Positions 45,906-54,346 of a stretch of DNA of 64,000 nt are shown here, piece by piece. Source of the DNA: Salinarimonas rosea DSM 21201 (GTDB lineage: Bacteria > Pseudomonadota > Alphaproteobacteria > Rhizobiales > Beijerinckiaceae); NCBI RefSeq assembly GCF_000429045.1, contig NZ_KE386843.1, forward strand, positions 1-64,000. Reading direction: 5' to 3'. Below the pieces are notes generated by a model, which saw only the letters and a list, made by a program, of their open reading frames with translations, was not told the DNA's origin and searched no databases. The position numbers were made by a program, and so were the translations under genes. Position 1 is the stretch's first letter, and every line of letters begins with the position of its first letter.

Positions 45906-46424
45906 TTGAAGACGACCTATGCGCTTCTTTTCTGCGCGTTCACATCTCAGGCATTCGCGGCGCAGGAAGAGAGATTTCTGCCACACTACGGCTTCGATAT
46001 TGGAATGACGATCGAAGAAGCTCTCCGGGAGCTTGACGATCTCGGCAGCGTCGACGTCGCCGAGAGGGCGGACGTAACGTTTCTGACGGCGGAAACGCCG
46101 ACCTACGAGGCGGGCCGCAGTGGCTCGTGGAGGATCGATTCGAATACCCCGTTGCCGATGCAGGTAACGCTGGGTGTGATCGAGGGGCGCGTCTGCCACG
46201 TCGTCAGACACTCCTGGGCAGGAGAGCCGGCGCTTTACCTCATCGACAACAGGATCGAGCTCTTCGGACCGCCGCAGCGCGTTTCGCCCCGCTTCGAGTA
46301 CGGCGTCGCGCGGGTCGAAGCCGTCTGGACCGACCCCGATACGAGGCGTGCCCTCACGGTCGACATCCGGCCCGATCCTCTCTCGGCGATGGTCGAGATC
46401 TACGAGAGCAGCAGTCCGTGCTGA
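45906..46424 (+). CDS. Secreted protein of unknown function
   Basis: A 172-residue protein with a typical signal peptide: KTTYALLFCAFTSQAFA, then Ala and a charged mature start. A lone Cys pair near residue 107 and the C-terminus could form a disulphide in the periplasm. The TTG start has AGGAGAC about 10 bp upstream. No family is recognised. It converges on the ClpP-fold gene at 46486-47577, 60 bp away. It is probably the first non-defence gene right of the island. Confidence 0.65.
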   Translation: MKTTYALLFCAFTSQAFAAQEERFLPHYGFDIGMTIEEALRELDDLGSVDVAERADVTFLTAETPTYEAGRSGSWRIDSNTPLPMQVTLGVIEGRVCHVVRHSWAGEPALYLIDNRIELFGPPQRVSPRFEYGVARVEAVWTDPDTRRALTVDIRPDPLSAMVEIYESSSPC

Positions 46425-46485
46425 AGAGCAAGGCCTGCCTCTGCGCGTCGAGCCCCCAGGCGCGGGCGTATCCGCATCGCCCCAG

Positions 46486-47577
46486 TCAAATGCAGTTCCG
46501 CAGGGCGACGCCGACGGTTTCCGCGAAGGACGTTCGCGGCAGGAAGCGGCTCAGGCCGTGCGAGACGCGAGGGGCGTGGTTGGACACGTCGAGGTCCACG
46601 GTCTCGCCTCGAGCGGGGACGCGCGCCATGCTGAAGTTCGGCACCGTCACTTCCAAGTTCCACTGCCCGTTACGCGCGAAAGTCCGCATCATGGTGTTGG
46701 GCACGACATGTCCGAACGCGTCCATTCCCTCCACGATGCTGAGAGGATCGAACGCATTCGGCTCCTGAAGCCGCCGGCTCGCGTTTTCGTCCTTCTCCGA
46801 GACGAGGGCCGTCAGGACACCCGGTTGCCGGCAGAAGACGGTCACCGTTCCGGTCTCGTCTCGGGTTTTCGTGAAGGCCACGACGCCGGACTTGTAGGGC
46901 TCGATCCGCCAGGACTCGAACTCCCAGGGGCTCCACGTCACCCGGAAGGCGATCAGCTCGTCCTGATCGAAGAAGCGCAGATCTCCCGGCGGCGTCATCG
47001 CCGCCGACGTGACGATCTCGGCGCCGGCGCCCATGCGCACGACATACTCGAGGACCACGCCGGTCATGATCTGCTGGCTCGACAGGTCGTAGGCATCGAA
47101 TGCTTTTTCCGTCGGGTTGGCGAGGGCGGACCCGTCGTAGAACTGGTGCACGCCGATCTCGCCCGGCTGCGCGGAACGCGAGACGCCCCCGAGGAAGGCG
47201 TAGGCGCACGCGGAGGCGCAGACGCCCGGGACGATCTCGTGGGCATGGCTCGACACGCGGCTGCGCACCGAGGTGCCGACGGCGGTCGAGAAACCGTACT
47301 GCCGAATGAGCTCTCCGAGACGCAGCCCTGCGGCGAGATTGCCCCCGCCCGAGTTGAGGTAGAGAATGGGTCCTCCTGAGCCCCCGAACTCGTCCTCGAC
47401 GAAGCGCTCGAAATCCTCCGGTGTTTCGGACGTGATGACGCCGTCGGCAATGACCCATTCGCAACCGACGCAGTTCCCGCCGCTGCCTTGATATTCGAAG
47501 CGCATCGACTCCGCTTGGCAGATTTCTCCCCAGAGAGCCCCGATCATGGTGAGGAGGAAAACAACCCCAAACTTCAT
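46486..47577 (-). CDS. Periplasmic ClpP/crotonase-fold protein (COG3904-like)
   Basis: A 363-residue exported protein. Signal peptide at 1-23 (ending ICQA). Residues 65-200 have the serine-peptidase ClpP-like layout: LYLNSGGGNLAAG, then SACAYAFLGG, where the first Ser of SACA is in the nucleophile position, and IGVHQF. The C-terminal 150 residues are unrecognised. Such proteins are predicted periplasmic hydrolases without known substrates. GAGGA precedes the ATG. Nothing ties it to the defence genes. Confidence 0.72.
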   Translation of the reverse strand: MKFGVVFLLTMIGALWGEICQAESMRFEYQGSGGNCVGCEWVIADGVITSETPEDFERFVEDEFGGSGGPILYLNSGGGNLAAGLRLGELIRQYGFSTAVGTSVRSRVSSHAHEIVPGVCASACAYAFLGGVSRSAQPGEIGVHQFYDGSALANPTEKAFDAYDLSSQQIMTGVVLEYVVRMGAGAEIVTSAAMTPPGDLRFFDQDELIAFRVTWSPWEFESWRIEPYKSGVVAFTKTRDETGTVTVFCRQPGVLTALVSEKDENASRRLQEPNAFDPLSIVEGMDAFGHVVPNTMMRTFARNGQWNLEVTVPNFSMARVPARGETVDLDVSNHAPRVSHGLSRFLPRTSFAETVGVALRNCI

Positions 47578-47899
47578 TGTCTAAACGACCTTTACGAGCG
47601 ACATCCTGCTTGCGAAGCGGTAAAGCATCGCCGCGTGCGCTGACAAGGACGGAAGCCGCTGACCATCGCTCCGGCAAGCATCAGCCCGACGGGATGACCG
47701 AGGCGCACCGCCGCGATCTCGACGTGATCGTCGCCGCTGACGGCCGCCTCGTGCCGCGGCGCTGCGCATCAAAAGTCGGGCTGCCTCGCATGGAGCGTCG
47801 GCAAAGGCGGCCCGCTCGTCGCCTACCGCTATAGCGGCGATCCGGCACTCTCGCCGGAGAAGCTCGTCATCGTCGCGCCGCAGAGCTGACCGGCGCGCC
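47578..47899. other. Intergenic stretch with a possible gene remnant
   Basis: No intact gene. On the + strand a reading frame from ATG 47694 (MTEAHRRDLDVIVAADGRLV) is out of register with a protein-like tail ending at 47889 (GDPALSPEKLVIVAPQS). The two could be one gene broken by a frameshift near 47770. No family was recognised for either piece. Confidence 0.35.
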
Positions 47900-48226
47900 T
47901 CAGCCGCGTCGCGCGGCGTCGCGCGCGTCAAAAATCTCGTGGATGGTCGTCGACCGTCCCGTCGCATCCTCGATCGGCGCCCCGTTCTCGAACTCGGCAC
48001 CGAGCGCGTAGGCGTCGCAGATCGGACAGATGAGGTGGGCACGGTCGCGCGCGACGAGCGCCGCCCGCTCGCCGGCCGTCGGGATCGGAGCCTTGAGCAG
48101 CGCCTTGGGAAGGGTCGGCGAATGCAGCGTCACCGGCATGGCCGCGACCTCGGCGAGCACCGCGCCACTTATCCTGTGCAGCGCGCCGTCGCACCCGTCG
48201 AGAGGGCAGGAATCCCCAAGCTTCAT
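47900..48226 (-). CDS. Small putative zinc-ribbon protein
   Basis: A 108-residue protein. Two cysteine pairs, CPLDGCDG near residue 7 and CPIC near 74, could together bind zinc. The start is fixed by GGAGA six bases before the ATG. No named family is recognised. It follows the 185-residue gene at 48259-48816 by 32 bp on the same strand and may be co-transcribed. Confidence 0.6.
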   Translation of the reverse strand: MKLGDSCPLDGCDGALHRISGAVLAEVAAMPVTLHSPTLPKALLKAPIPTAGERAALVARDRAHLICPICDAYALGAEFENGAPIEDATGRSTTIHEIFDARDAARRG

Positions 48227-48258
48227 GACAATCTCCTTCGCCAGGCCGGCGTCGACCC

Positions 48259-48816
48259 TCAAGCGCTGTCGGTCGCGATCACGCTCGGCTGGGCGGCGTT
48301 CTCGGAGGCGCCGCTCGAGAGCCCGACGAGCCCCAGCGGACCCAGGATGTCGTACACGCGCTGCGCCGCCGCCAGCATGACCGTCGCGAGCGTACCGTCG
48401 GCGATGCTCATCCAGGGCGCGGCGTTCGAGTGCCAGTTGGGCTCGACCGGTAGAAGAGCATCGTTCGAATCTGCTCGCCGGAGCCAGGGCCACGCTTGAT
48501 TGTTCTGGCCCGCTCCGAAAGCGGCGTTCATGGCCTCTCGGACTTTGGCGTAATCCGCGTCGTCCGGCCCTAACCCCCGCACGCCGAAATCAGCTGCAGC
48601 TCGACGCTCGTCGTTGAAGCGCAAACGAAAGCCCACGCGATCCGCAGCCCCGAAGCGGATTTCAAAGCCGGACCATGCGATCTTGCCGGTGTCTTCGGGA
48701 AGCAACGACCAGCCTCGCTCGGCGGCTGCGGCCAGCAACTGTGCCTTGAAGTTCTCGATCAACGCAGAACGCAGACGATCGCCGGAGGCGATTAGCGGAA
48801 TGGCAGCGGACAGCAT
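48259..48816 (-). CDS. Unknown protein, possibly the C-terminal part of a nuclease-family protein
   Basis: A 185-residue protein with an intact frame but no clear Shine-Dalgarno. Residues 15-75 (ALIENFKAQLL, then WSGFEIRFG and FRLRFNDERR) resemble the C-terminal part of PDDEXK-type family proteins, after the catalytic core; the W-P-W near 110 fits too. No catalytic D-E-K set is visible, so this may be a truncated remainder. Its start lies 18 bp from the broken-looking 5' end of the divergent WYL gene, suggesting a recombination junction near 48.82 kb. Confidence 0.45.
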   Translation of the reverse strand: MLSAAIPLIASGDRLRSALIENFKAQLLAAAAERGWSLLPEDTGKIAWSGFEIRFGAADRVGFRLRFNDERRAAADFGVRGLGPDDADYAKVREAMNAAFGAGQNNQAWPWLRRADSNDALLPVEPNWHSNAAPWMSIADGTLATVMLAAAQRVYDILGPLGLVGLSSGASENAAQPSVIATDSA

Positions 48817-48834
48817 CTCGGGCGAGCGCGCGAC

Positions 48835-49635
48835 TTGGCGGCCTTCGCCGGCCCGAGCGTCGAGGAGCTGACGGAGCTTCGGCGGGCGATCGCGCGCCTG
48901 GAGCGCGACGGGGCCGGGCGAGAGGCGACCGTTCTCGGGCGCCTCCTCCTCAAGCTGGAGGCCATCACCCCGCGCGCGGCGCTGCGGCGGATGGAGCCCG
49001 ACGTCGAGGCGCTCGCGGCCGCGGCGGGCTTCGGCCTGCGCCCCGGCCCACGCGAGGCGATCGGGCCGGGCATCTTCGAGGCGCTGCAGCGAGCCGTCCT
49101 CGAGATGCGGACCGTGCGCCTGCGCTATCGGCGCCGCGACACGGGCGCGGTCTCAAGGCCGATCCTGCATCCCCACGGCTTCCTGTGGGGACCGCGCCGC
49201 TATCTCGTCGCCACCAACCCGCATCCGAAGGTGAACGAGGCGCGCACCTACGTCCTGGCCAACATCGAGGCGGTCGAGCTCCTCGACGAAGCCTTCGCGC
49301 CCGACCTCGCCTTCGATCTCGCCGCCTTCGTCGATCGCTCCTTCGGCGTCTTCTGGGACGGGCGCGCCTTCGACGTGGCCTGGCGCTTCGCGCCCTCGGC
49401 CGCGGCCGACGCGCGCGCCTTCCTGTTCCACGCCACGCAGACGTTCGAGGACGAGCCGGACGGCTCGCTTCTCGTGCGCTTTCGCGCCTCGGGGCTCGAC
49501 GAGATGGGTTGGCACCTGTTCACCTGGGGCGACGCCGTGCGCGTGGTCGAGCCGCCTGAGCTCGCCGCGCGCTACCGCGCGCTCATCGAGCGCGCGCGCC
49601 GCGCTTCTGCGGACGGCGAGGAGGCGGGGACGTGA
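48835..49635 (+). CDS. WYL-domain regulator, apparently lacking its N-terminal HTH
   Basis: A 266-residue protein. Residues about 85-175 are a WYL domain: VRLRYRRRDTG, HPHGFLWGPRRYLVA and then NIEAVELLDEAF; a WCX-like C-terminal domain follows. WYL regulators bind ligands or nucleic acid and often control defence genes. The usual N-terminal winged helix-turn-helix of about 60-80 residues is missing. The frame continues upstream for a few codons without HTH features and only a TTG start is available. It is therefore probably truncated. The next gene overlaps its stop by 4 bp. Confidence 0.75.
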   Translation: MAAFAGPSVEELTELRRAIARLERDGAGREATVLGRLLLKLEAITPRAALRRMEPDVEALAAAAGFGLRPGPREAIGPGIFEALQRAVLEMRTVRLRYRRRDTGAVSRPILHPHGFLWGPRRYLVATNPHPKVNEARTYVLANIEAVELLDEAFAPDLAFDLAAFVDRSFGVFWDGRAFDVAWRFAPSAAADARAFLFHATQTFEDEPDGSLLVRFRASGLDEMGWHLFTWGDAVRVVEPPELAARYRALIERARRASADGEEAGT

Positions 49636-50360
49636 GGATCGGCACCTGGAACCTGAGCTACGCCATGGGCGCGGCGAAGAACGCGCTGCGCCGACGCATT
49701 CTTGAGGAGGCGGATTGCGACGTGTGGGTCCTGACGGAGACGCACGATGCGGTCGATCTCGGGCCGACCCACGAGCCGGTGCACGCCGCCCCCCGCCCGG
49801 ATCGCCGCGCCGGCGAGCGCTGGGTCACGATCTGGACACGCTTTCCCGTCCGCGCGCGACCGGCGACGGCCGATCCCGAGCGCACCGCGGCGGCCGTCCT
49901 CGCCGCGCCGTCGGGCGACCTTCTGGTGTTCGGGACCGTCCTGCCCTGGCACTCCGACCGGGGCCGCGCTCCGCCGGGCGTCCCCGTTCGGAACTGGAGC
50001 GAGCACCATCGCGTGATCCCCGAGCAGGGCCGGGAATGGCAGGCGCTGCGGAACGCTTGGCCGGACGCCGCGCTCGTGGTCGCGGGCGACCTCAACACGG
50101 ATCTCGGCGGCGCGCACTACTACGGGACCCGTCAGGGGCGCGCAGCCCTGGAGAAGGCCATGTGCGGCTGCGGGCTCGCCTGCGCGACGCGCACGCCGCT
50201 CGTGCCGCCAGGGCGGCTGGCCCATCCGCCGATCGATCACGTGCTCGTGCCGGAGGGCTGGGCCGAGCGCACGCAGGTGTGCGCCGCCTGGGAGGGGCGG
50301 CGGGACGGGGCGGTGCTGAGCGACCACAGCGGGATCGCGGTCTCCGTATCGGGTCCGTGA
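49632..50360 (+). CDS. Endonuclease/exonuclease/phosphatase (EEP) family hydrolase
   Basis: A 242-residue metal-dependent phosphohydrolase of the DNase I-like fold. Motifs: GTWNLSYA at residues 4-11, LTETHD near 37, VVAGDLNTD near 153 and a final LSDHSG near 232. They give the usual Asn, Glu, Asp-x-Asn and Asp-His active-site set. The GTG start overlaps the WYL stop (GTGA), so the two form one unit. Substrate (DNA, RNA or phospholipid) cannot be inferred. Confidence 0.8.
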   Translation: MRIGTWNLSYAMGAAKNALRRRILEEADCDVWVLTETHDAVDLGPTHEPVHAAPRPDRRAGERWVTIWTRFPVRARPATADPERTAAAVLAAPSGDLLVFGTVLPWHSDRGRAPPGVPVRNWSEHHRVIPEQGREWQALRNAWPDAALVVAGDLNTDLGGAHYYGTRQGRAALEKAMCGCGLACATRTPLVPPGRLAHPPIDHVLVPEGWAERTQVCAAWEGRRDGAVLSDHSGIAVSVSGP

Positions 50361-51752
50361 ACGCCGCGCCTGTGCCGGAGCGAACGCTTCTCCGTGGCCG
50401 CGAAGAGATGCATCCTTATGCCTGCGGTGGGCGCAGGTACCTTGCTCCCGGGCAAGACCAGGCGAGGCAGGCAGGCCGCGGACAGGAGCTGGTAGCGCTC
50501 AGGCCGCCCGGTATGATTTGTTAACCTTATCCGAACGACAGGTCATCCGTCCCTATTGCCGAAGCTCGGCAATCACCATGTTCTCCGAGCGGGCGCCGCG
50601 GTTTTCGGCGATCCGAGAGGCCGCTCGGATCGGACCGAGCTGGTCTGGCCGATCGCGAACCACTCGGCAACCTTGATCGGTCAATCTCTGCTGTTTCCGA
50701 GCCGCCCGTCTTGCTTCAATCGTCGAGCCGGTGTATCCGTGTTATGTTTCACGGTGGCGAGTGTCGCCAACCGTGATCCGTTGATCCGCAAGGGTTTGCG
50801 GGCGATCGGAGTAGCGAGTCCCTCCGTCGCATCGGTCTTCTCCTCTTCTGAATTCTCAGGCGCAGCGCTCGTCTCGTGCCGGTCTCGAGGGGACAGCTGC
50901 GCCATCCCAACAGGCGCCCTGCCGCTGCGTTCCGTTCGAAGGGACCACGCCGGAGATGGCAGCGGGCAGGCTCCATCGACCGGCGGCGCCGTAGGCGCTG
51001 TCACGGCCACCGCCTCGGGCAAGGGGAACACTCCCGACCGTAGGTCCGCGCGGGCGCGGGCACCGGGAGTTCCGGGAGGCGTGGAACTCGCGGACGCGCA
51101 TTCCGCTTGCTCCGCGTAGCGCCACTCGTTTCATGGAGTTCGCATTCGCAGCGGGGCTCGTCGCTTGGCGACCGCGCTCGCGGACGCGGCCCTGCCGAAG
51201 GACGCCTGGATCATCGTCATCGGCGCCCGGCGCGTGCTGCGCGCCGGCGAAGCCATGCGCGGCCTCGTTTCACAACCCGCCGGTGATCGACAGCGTCGAG
51301 GCGGCGCTTACGAGCCACACGGCGCTAAATCACCCGAACCTGCACCGAACGCTCCGACCCGTTCCGCGGCCCCACCGCGCGTTCCGTTTGGCCCAGACGT
51401 CTCCACGATCTGAACCGGCACACTAAGCATCATCGCGCCTGTGGCGGTCTGTCGCGCCGCGCGCATCCGCGTGCGCGGCGCAAGGCGTGTCACCACAGCT
51501 TGACGGATCGCCCCGCAATGACCACCTCCGTCTTACCCGTGGTCCGGGCCCCTCTGGCGAGCGCTGCCGGCGCGCTCGCGATGTCGGACCAATATCGACA
51601 TCGCTTGCCGGCTTCGAGGACCACGTGATGTCACCCTTCCTCAATGGTGCTTCGACGCGTGGGCCGCCTCGCCCGTCGCAACGCTCTCGCATGTCCGCGC
51701 CTTCCACCCGTCTCGTCGCCTGTAGCCGGGTGCCCCGTTGGAGCATCGCCAG
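50361..51752. other. Decayed region without an intact gene
   Basis: About 1.4 kb with no convincing coding sequence. Composition fluctuates and open frames are short and Arg/Ser/Pro-rich, as expected of non-coding GC-rich DNA. A faint protein-like trace occurs on the + strand near 51165-51260 (ALPKDAWIIV), reminiscent of host-attachment/eRF1-like proteins, but too short to call. One copy of a 64-bp repeat is at 51541-51604. Confidence 0.5.
51541..51604 (+). repeat. Diverged direct repeat, copy 1
   Basis: A 64-base stretch beginning GGTCCGGGCCCCTCTGGCGA and ending GACATCGC. It recurs at 53967-54029 with only a few substitutions and one 1-base length difference. Both copies lie in decayed DNA. 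In one + frame they would encode a similar APLASAAGALAMSD peptide. Confidence 0.85.
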
Positions 51753-52085
51753 ATGCCCGTCGATTTACCATCGATGATCCCGCCTGCTTCGTCCGCGACG
51801 TCCTGGTGCACGGACGACGGCACGCGCGACAACGTAGTCGCCCGCAGCAACGTGCTCGTCACCCTTTGGGCGGGTCGGCTGATGGGCCTGTCCGGCTCCG
51901 ACCTGACCGCCTACTCGGCGAAGGTCCACATGAGCGATCTCGAGGTGCCGGGCGACGAGGACGTCGTGCGCAAGATCGTCGAGGACCTCCGGCTTTCCGG
52001 CATGCCCGAAAGATCCGGTGAGGTTCGAGAGCGGCTCAATCGCGCCCACCGCGAGGCGCTGCAGCAAACCCACGTCACCGATTGA
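51753..52085 (+). CDS. DUF1476 protein (ATPase inhibitor subunit zeta family)
   Basis: A 110-residue protein. From about residue 28 it follows the DUF1476 pattern: LVTLWAGRLMGLSGSDLTAY, then DLEVPGDEDVVRKI and a final charged helix. In Alphaproteobacteria this family inhibits the F1-ATPase. The first 25 residues do not match the family's DDRE-x-A-F-E/K-F-A-H start, which carries the inhibitory segment, so this is a diverged paralogue that may not inhibit. Start ATG 51753 is preceded by TTGGAG. It is 27 bp ahead of the next gene. Confidence 0.8.
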   Translation: MPVDLPSMIPPASSATSWCTDDGTRDNVVARSNVLVTLWAGRLMGLSGSDLTAYSAKVHMSDLEVPGDEDVVRKIVEDLRLSGMPERSGEVRERLNRAHREALQQTHVTD

Positions 52086-52112
52086 CCGCCGTCTCCGATC
52101 GAGGAACTCGCC

Positions 52113-52418
52113 ATGGACTCCATCTTCGCCGCTCTAATCTCGTTTTTCCTCGTCGATCCGATTCAGGCCGAACTCGCCGAACGACTCTCCGCTGCGCAGG
52201 CGCCGCAGGAGATCGTGAGCGTAATCGCGGGCTGCACGCAGGGCGCGATCCCATCAGTCGTGGACCGAGTGGCCGGCGACCCGGTCCGGGCGCTGTCGCA
52301 GGTCTACGAGGTCTGGATCGGGGCGAGCGATCCCGTGCGCCTGCTCGCCGAGGTCGCCCCGGACTGTTCGGCAGCCCTCGAGGCCGCTCGCCCGTTCCTG
52401 GCGGAGCCCGAAGCGTGA
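52113..52418 (+). CDS. Small protein of unknown function
   Basis: A 101-residue, largely helical protein with a hydrophobic start (FAALISFFLVDPI). The start has GAGGAA six bases upstream. No family is recognised. The next gene starts inside its stop (GTGA), so it belongs to a DUF1476-unknown-ExoD cluster. Confidence 0.6.
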   Translation: MDSIFAALISFFLVDPIQAELAERLSAAQAPQEIVSVIAGCTQGAIPSVVDRVAGDPVRALSQVYEVWIGASDPVRLLAEVAPDCSAALEAARPFLAEPEA

Positions 52419-53092
52419 CGAGCACGCTGGATCCGGCGCTCGGCGTTCCTCACCGCGGCGCTGGGCGACTCCGCAGGATCCGCGTCGGACGCGGTCCGGT
52501 CACGACACGCGTGTTCGATGCGGCACGCCTGCTCCGCGGCCCCCATACGACTATCGGCACCCTGTTCGATCGCCTCGGCGAGGACGGCCTCGGTCTCGCG
52601 CTGCTGCTCCTGACCCTTGCGACCCTAATTCCGGTTCCGGGGCCATTCGGGATGACCTTCGGGTGCCTGATCGCCTTCGTCGCGCTCCAGATCATGGTGG
52701 GGGCGCGGACCCTTTGTGTGCCGTCGTTTTTGCGCCGGCGCGGGGTGCCCGGCCGCGCGTTGCGTAGCGTGATTGGGCGCACCCTGCCGGGGCTATCCCG
52801 CGCCGAGCTCCTGCTCGAAGAGGGCCGGTTGGCGCCCCTCGCCGGGCGGCGGGCACGGGTCGCCCTCGCGATCCCGGTCCTCCTGCTCGCGGTGGCGATC
52901 ATACTGCCGATCCCGTTCGGGAATATCGCGCCAGCGCTGGCCCTCGTCGCGTTGAGCCTCGGCATTATGGCGCGCGACGGCCTGATGATCCTCGCCGGCC
53001 TCGTCGTCAGCCTCTTCGCCCTCGGATGGACGGGAATCCTCGTCGTTGCCGGAGCGGCCTTGATCGAGGGCGCAGTTGCCAACTTCTGGTAA
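52415..53092 (+). CDS. exoD: ExoD-family membrane protein
   Basis: A 225-residue inner-membrane protein of the ExoD family. Four or more hydrophobic spans are visible: LALLLLTLATLIPVPGPFG near 70, a second near 95, ALAIPVLLLAVAIILPIPFG near 155 and LMILAGLVVSLFALGWTG near 195. The repeated IPxPFG motif is characteristic of the family. ExoD was first linked to exopolysaccharide production and alkaline tolerance in rhizobia. The GTG start overlaps the previous stop. Confidence 0.82.
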   Translation: MTSTLDPALGVPHRGAGRLRRIRVGRGPVTTRVFDAARLLRGPHTTIGTLFDRLGEDGLGLALLLLTLATLIPVPGPFGMTFGCLIAFVALQIMVGARTLCVPSFLRRRGVPGRALRSVIGRTLPGLSRAELLLEEGRLAPLAGRRARVALAIPVLLLAVAIILPIPFGNIAPALALVALSLGIMARDGLMILAGLVVSLFALGWTGILVVAGAALIEGAVANFW

Positions 53093-53163
53093 GTCTCTGA
53101 GGGCGCTCGTAACTATTAGATCGGCAAGCTGGAGGGCGGCCGCCCTCTCAAGCGCCGGGTCGC

Positions 53164-53322
53164 ATGCGCTTCTCCAGCGAGGACTTGCTCGACATCCAGC
53201 TCCTCGTCGCCCCTGAGGCACGCCGCCGGCGTCTCGCGCTCGACGGGGACATCGAGGCGATGCAATCGATCGCGGCGAATGCGGACGCGCTGCGCCAGGT
53301 TCTGCTCAACCTGCTCGGCTAG
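53164..53322 (+). pseudogene. Remnant of a sensor histidine kinase
   Basis: A 52-codon piece ending in a stop. It contains the N-box of a histidine kinase ATPase domain (NADALRQVLLNLL) preceded by the usual VAPEARRR linker. The dimerisation His, G-boxes and the rest are missing. Its end abuts the ZnuA-like remnant on the other strand, so two unrelated genes have been cut and joined here. Confidence 0.7.
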
Positions 53323-53756
53323 CAGCGGCAGGCCCTCGCCGTCACAAGGGTCGCCTCCTGCTCGGGCACGACGGCGACGAGAGCGTCGCGCACGGCGATC
53401 ACCACGCGCGACCAGAGGTTCGGGTTCATCCAGACGTGGGGGTCGTAGCGGCCTGTGGTCGACGAGCAGGTTCTCCGGCAGCGCCTCCGCCACGGCGACG
53501 ATCGGCTGGCGCCCGGCGAGGTCGAGTAGGAACTCCTCCATCTGCGCCTCGAGATAGAGCCGTTCCACAGGACGAGGTCGGCGCCGGCGAGCGCGGCGGT
53601 GTCGGTGCGGGTCTGGCGATAGGCGTGCGGGTCGACGCCGGGCCCCATCAGGGCGCGGACCTTGACCGCCTCGCCGCCCACCGCGAATGGCTGAGGAGGC
53701 GGGGATGACAAGGCAACCTCCCGTGGGCGCGCTTCCACGCGTTGCTCCAGCGGCAT
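53319..53756 (-). pseudogene. Frameshifted remnant of a ZnuA/TroA-like metal-binding protein
   Basis: Three frames must be read in turn to recover the protein. First comes MGPGVDPHAYRQT, then GADLVLWNG. After a shift near 53560 follows LYLEAQMEEFLLDLAG, then PENLLVDH. After a second shift near 53460 follows YDPHVWMNPNLW. The DPHAY and DPHVWMNP blocks carry the His ligands of cluster A-1 zinc/manganese ABC-transporter binding proteins. Both the N-terminus and the C-terminal lobe are missing. It is a dead gene. Confidence 0.78.
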
Positions 53757-54346
53757 GCCCTCCCGAGAGCCAAGTCGTCATTCGATACGATGCGCCCTGA
53801 GCGAACCTCGGATGCGAAGAACCGGACGCGGGAAATCCGCACGTCCGGGTCTGTGAGGGGCGGGGTCGGAAACGGCTTCGCCTGCTCGGCCACACGGGGC
53901 GCTAGAAGGAATTTTCGGGAGGTTCTTGCGCGGAAGCGTGGTCGTCTCCATCTGCAGCGCACCTTGGGTCCGGGCCCCTCTGGCGAGCGCTGCCGGCGCA
54001 CTCGCGATGTCGGACCGTATCGACATCGCACAACCGGCTAGGAGAGGCGCATCGCAACCCGTCGCACGGTCCCGCTCGGCAGGCCGGCCGCCCGGCTCGC
54101 CTGTCTAGGTATGGGCGCCCATCGATCGGTCCCGTTCCGCGACGAACCCGCGACCTCGACATCGCGATCCGCTCAGCCGCGGTCCCGCGAGGTTGGGATC
54201 GACGGGGCCCGACCCCGGGACGGACGGCATAGGCCGCGCATGGCGCCCGCGTCCGCAACCATCCCGTGCCCGGCGGCGAACATCGGCCGGAGTGCGCCTG
54301 GCGCTCGCACCCCCGACTTCCCCGCTCTCCTCCCACGGAGTCCTCC
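53757..54346. other. Non-coding, contains repeat copy 2
   Basis: About 590 bases with no convincing gene on either strand. It holds the second copy of the 63-64 bp repeat (53967-54029) and leads into the antiporter gene, whose start has a weak GGAG. Confidence 0.45.
53967..54029 (+). repeat. Diverged direct repeat, copy 2
   Basis: A 63-base stretch nearly identical to 51541-51604 in the same orientation, about 2.4 kb away. Differences include G to A inside the GCGCGCTCG segment and AAT versus GT before ATCGACATCGC. Confidence 0.85.

Noticed and set aside
47577-47834. 85-codon plus-strand frame
   Set aside because: It starts on the start codon of the opposite gene, has no ribosome site and resembles nothing. 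At most a broken remnant near 47694-47889.
50556-51119. 187-codon plus-strand frame
   Set aside because: Ser/Arg/Ala-rich without motifs, no Shine-Dalgarno, lies in otherwise decayed DNA.
51165-51413. Short plus-strand frame resembling a host-attachment/eRF1-like protein
   Set aside because: Only about 15 residues resemble the family; the rest is unrelated. Too weak to list as a gene.
53116-53895. 260-codon minus-strand frame as a single gene
   Set aside because: Only its middle part (LYLEAQMEEF to LLVDH) is protein-like; it is one segment of the frameshifted ZnuA-like remnant.
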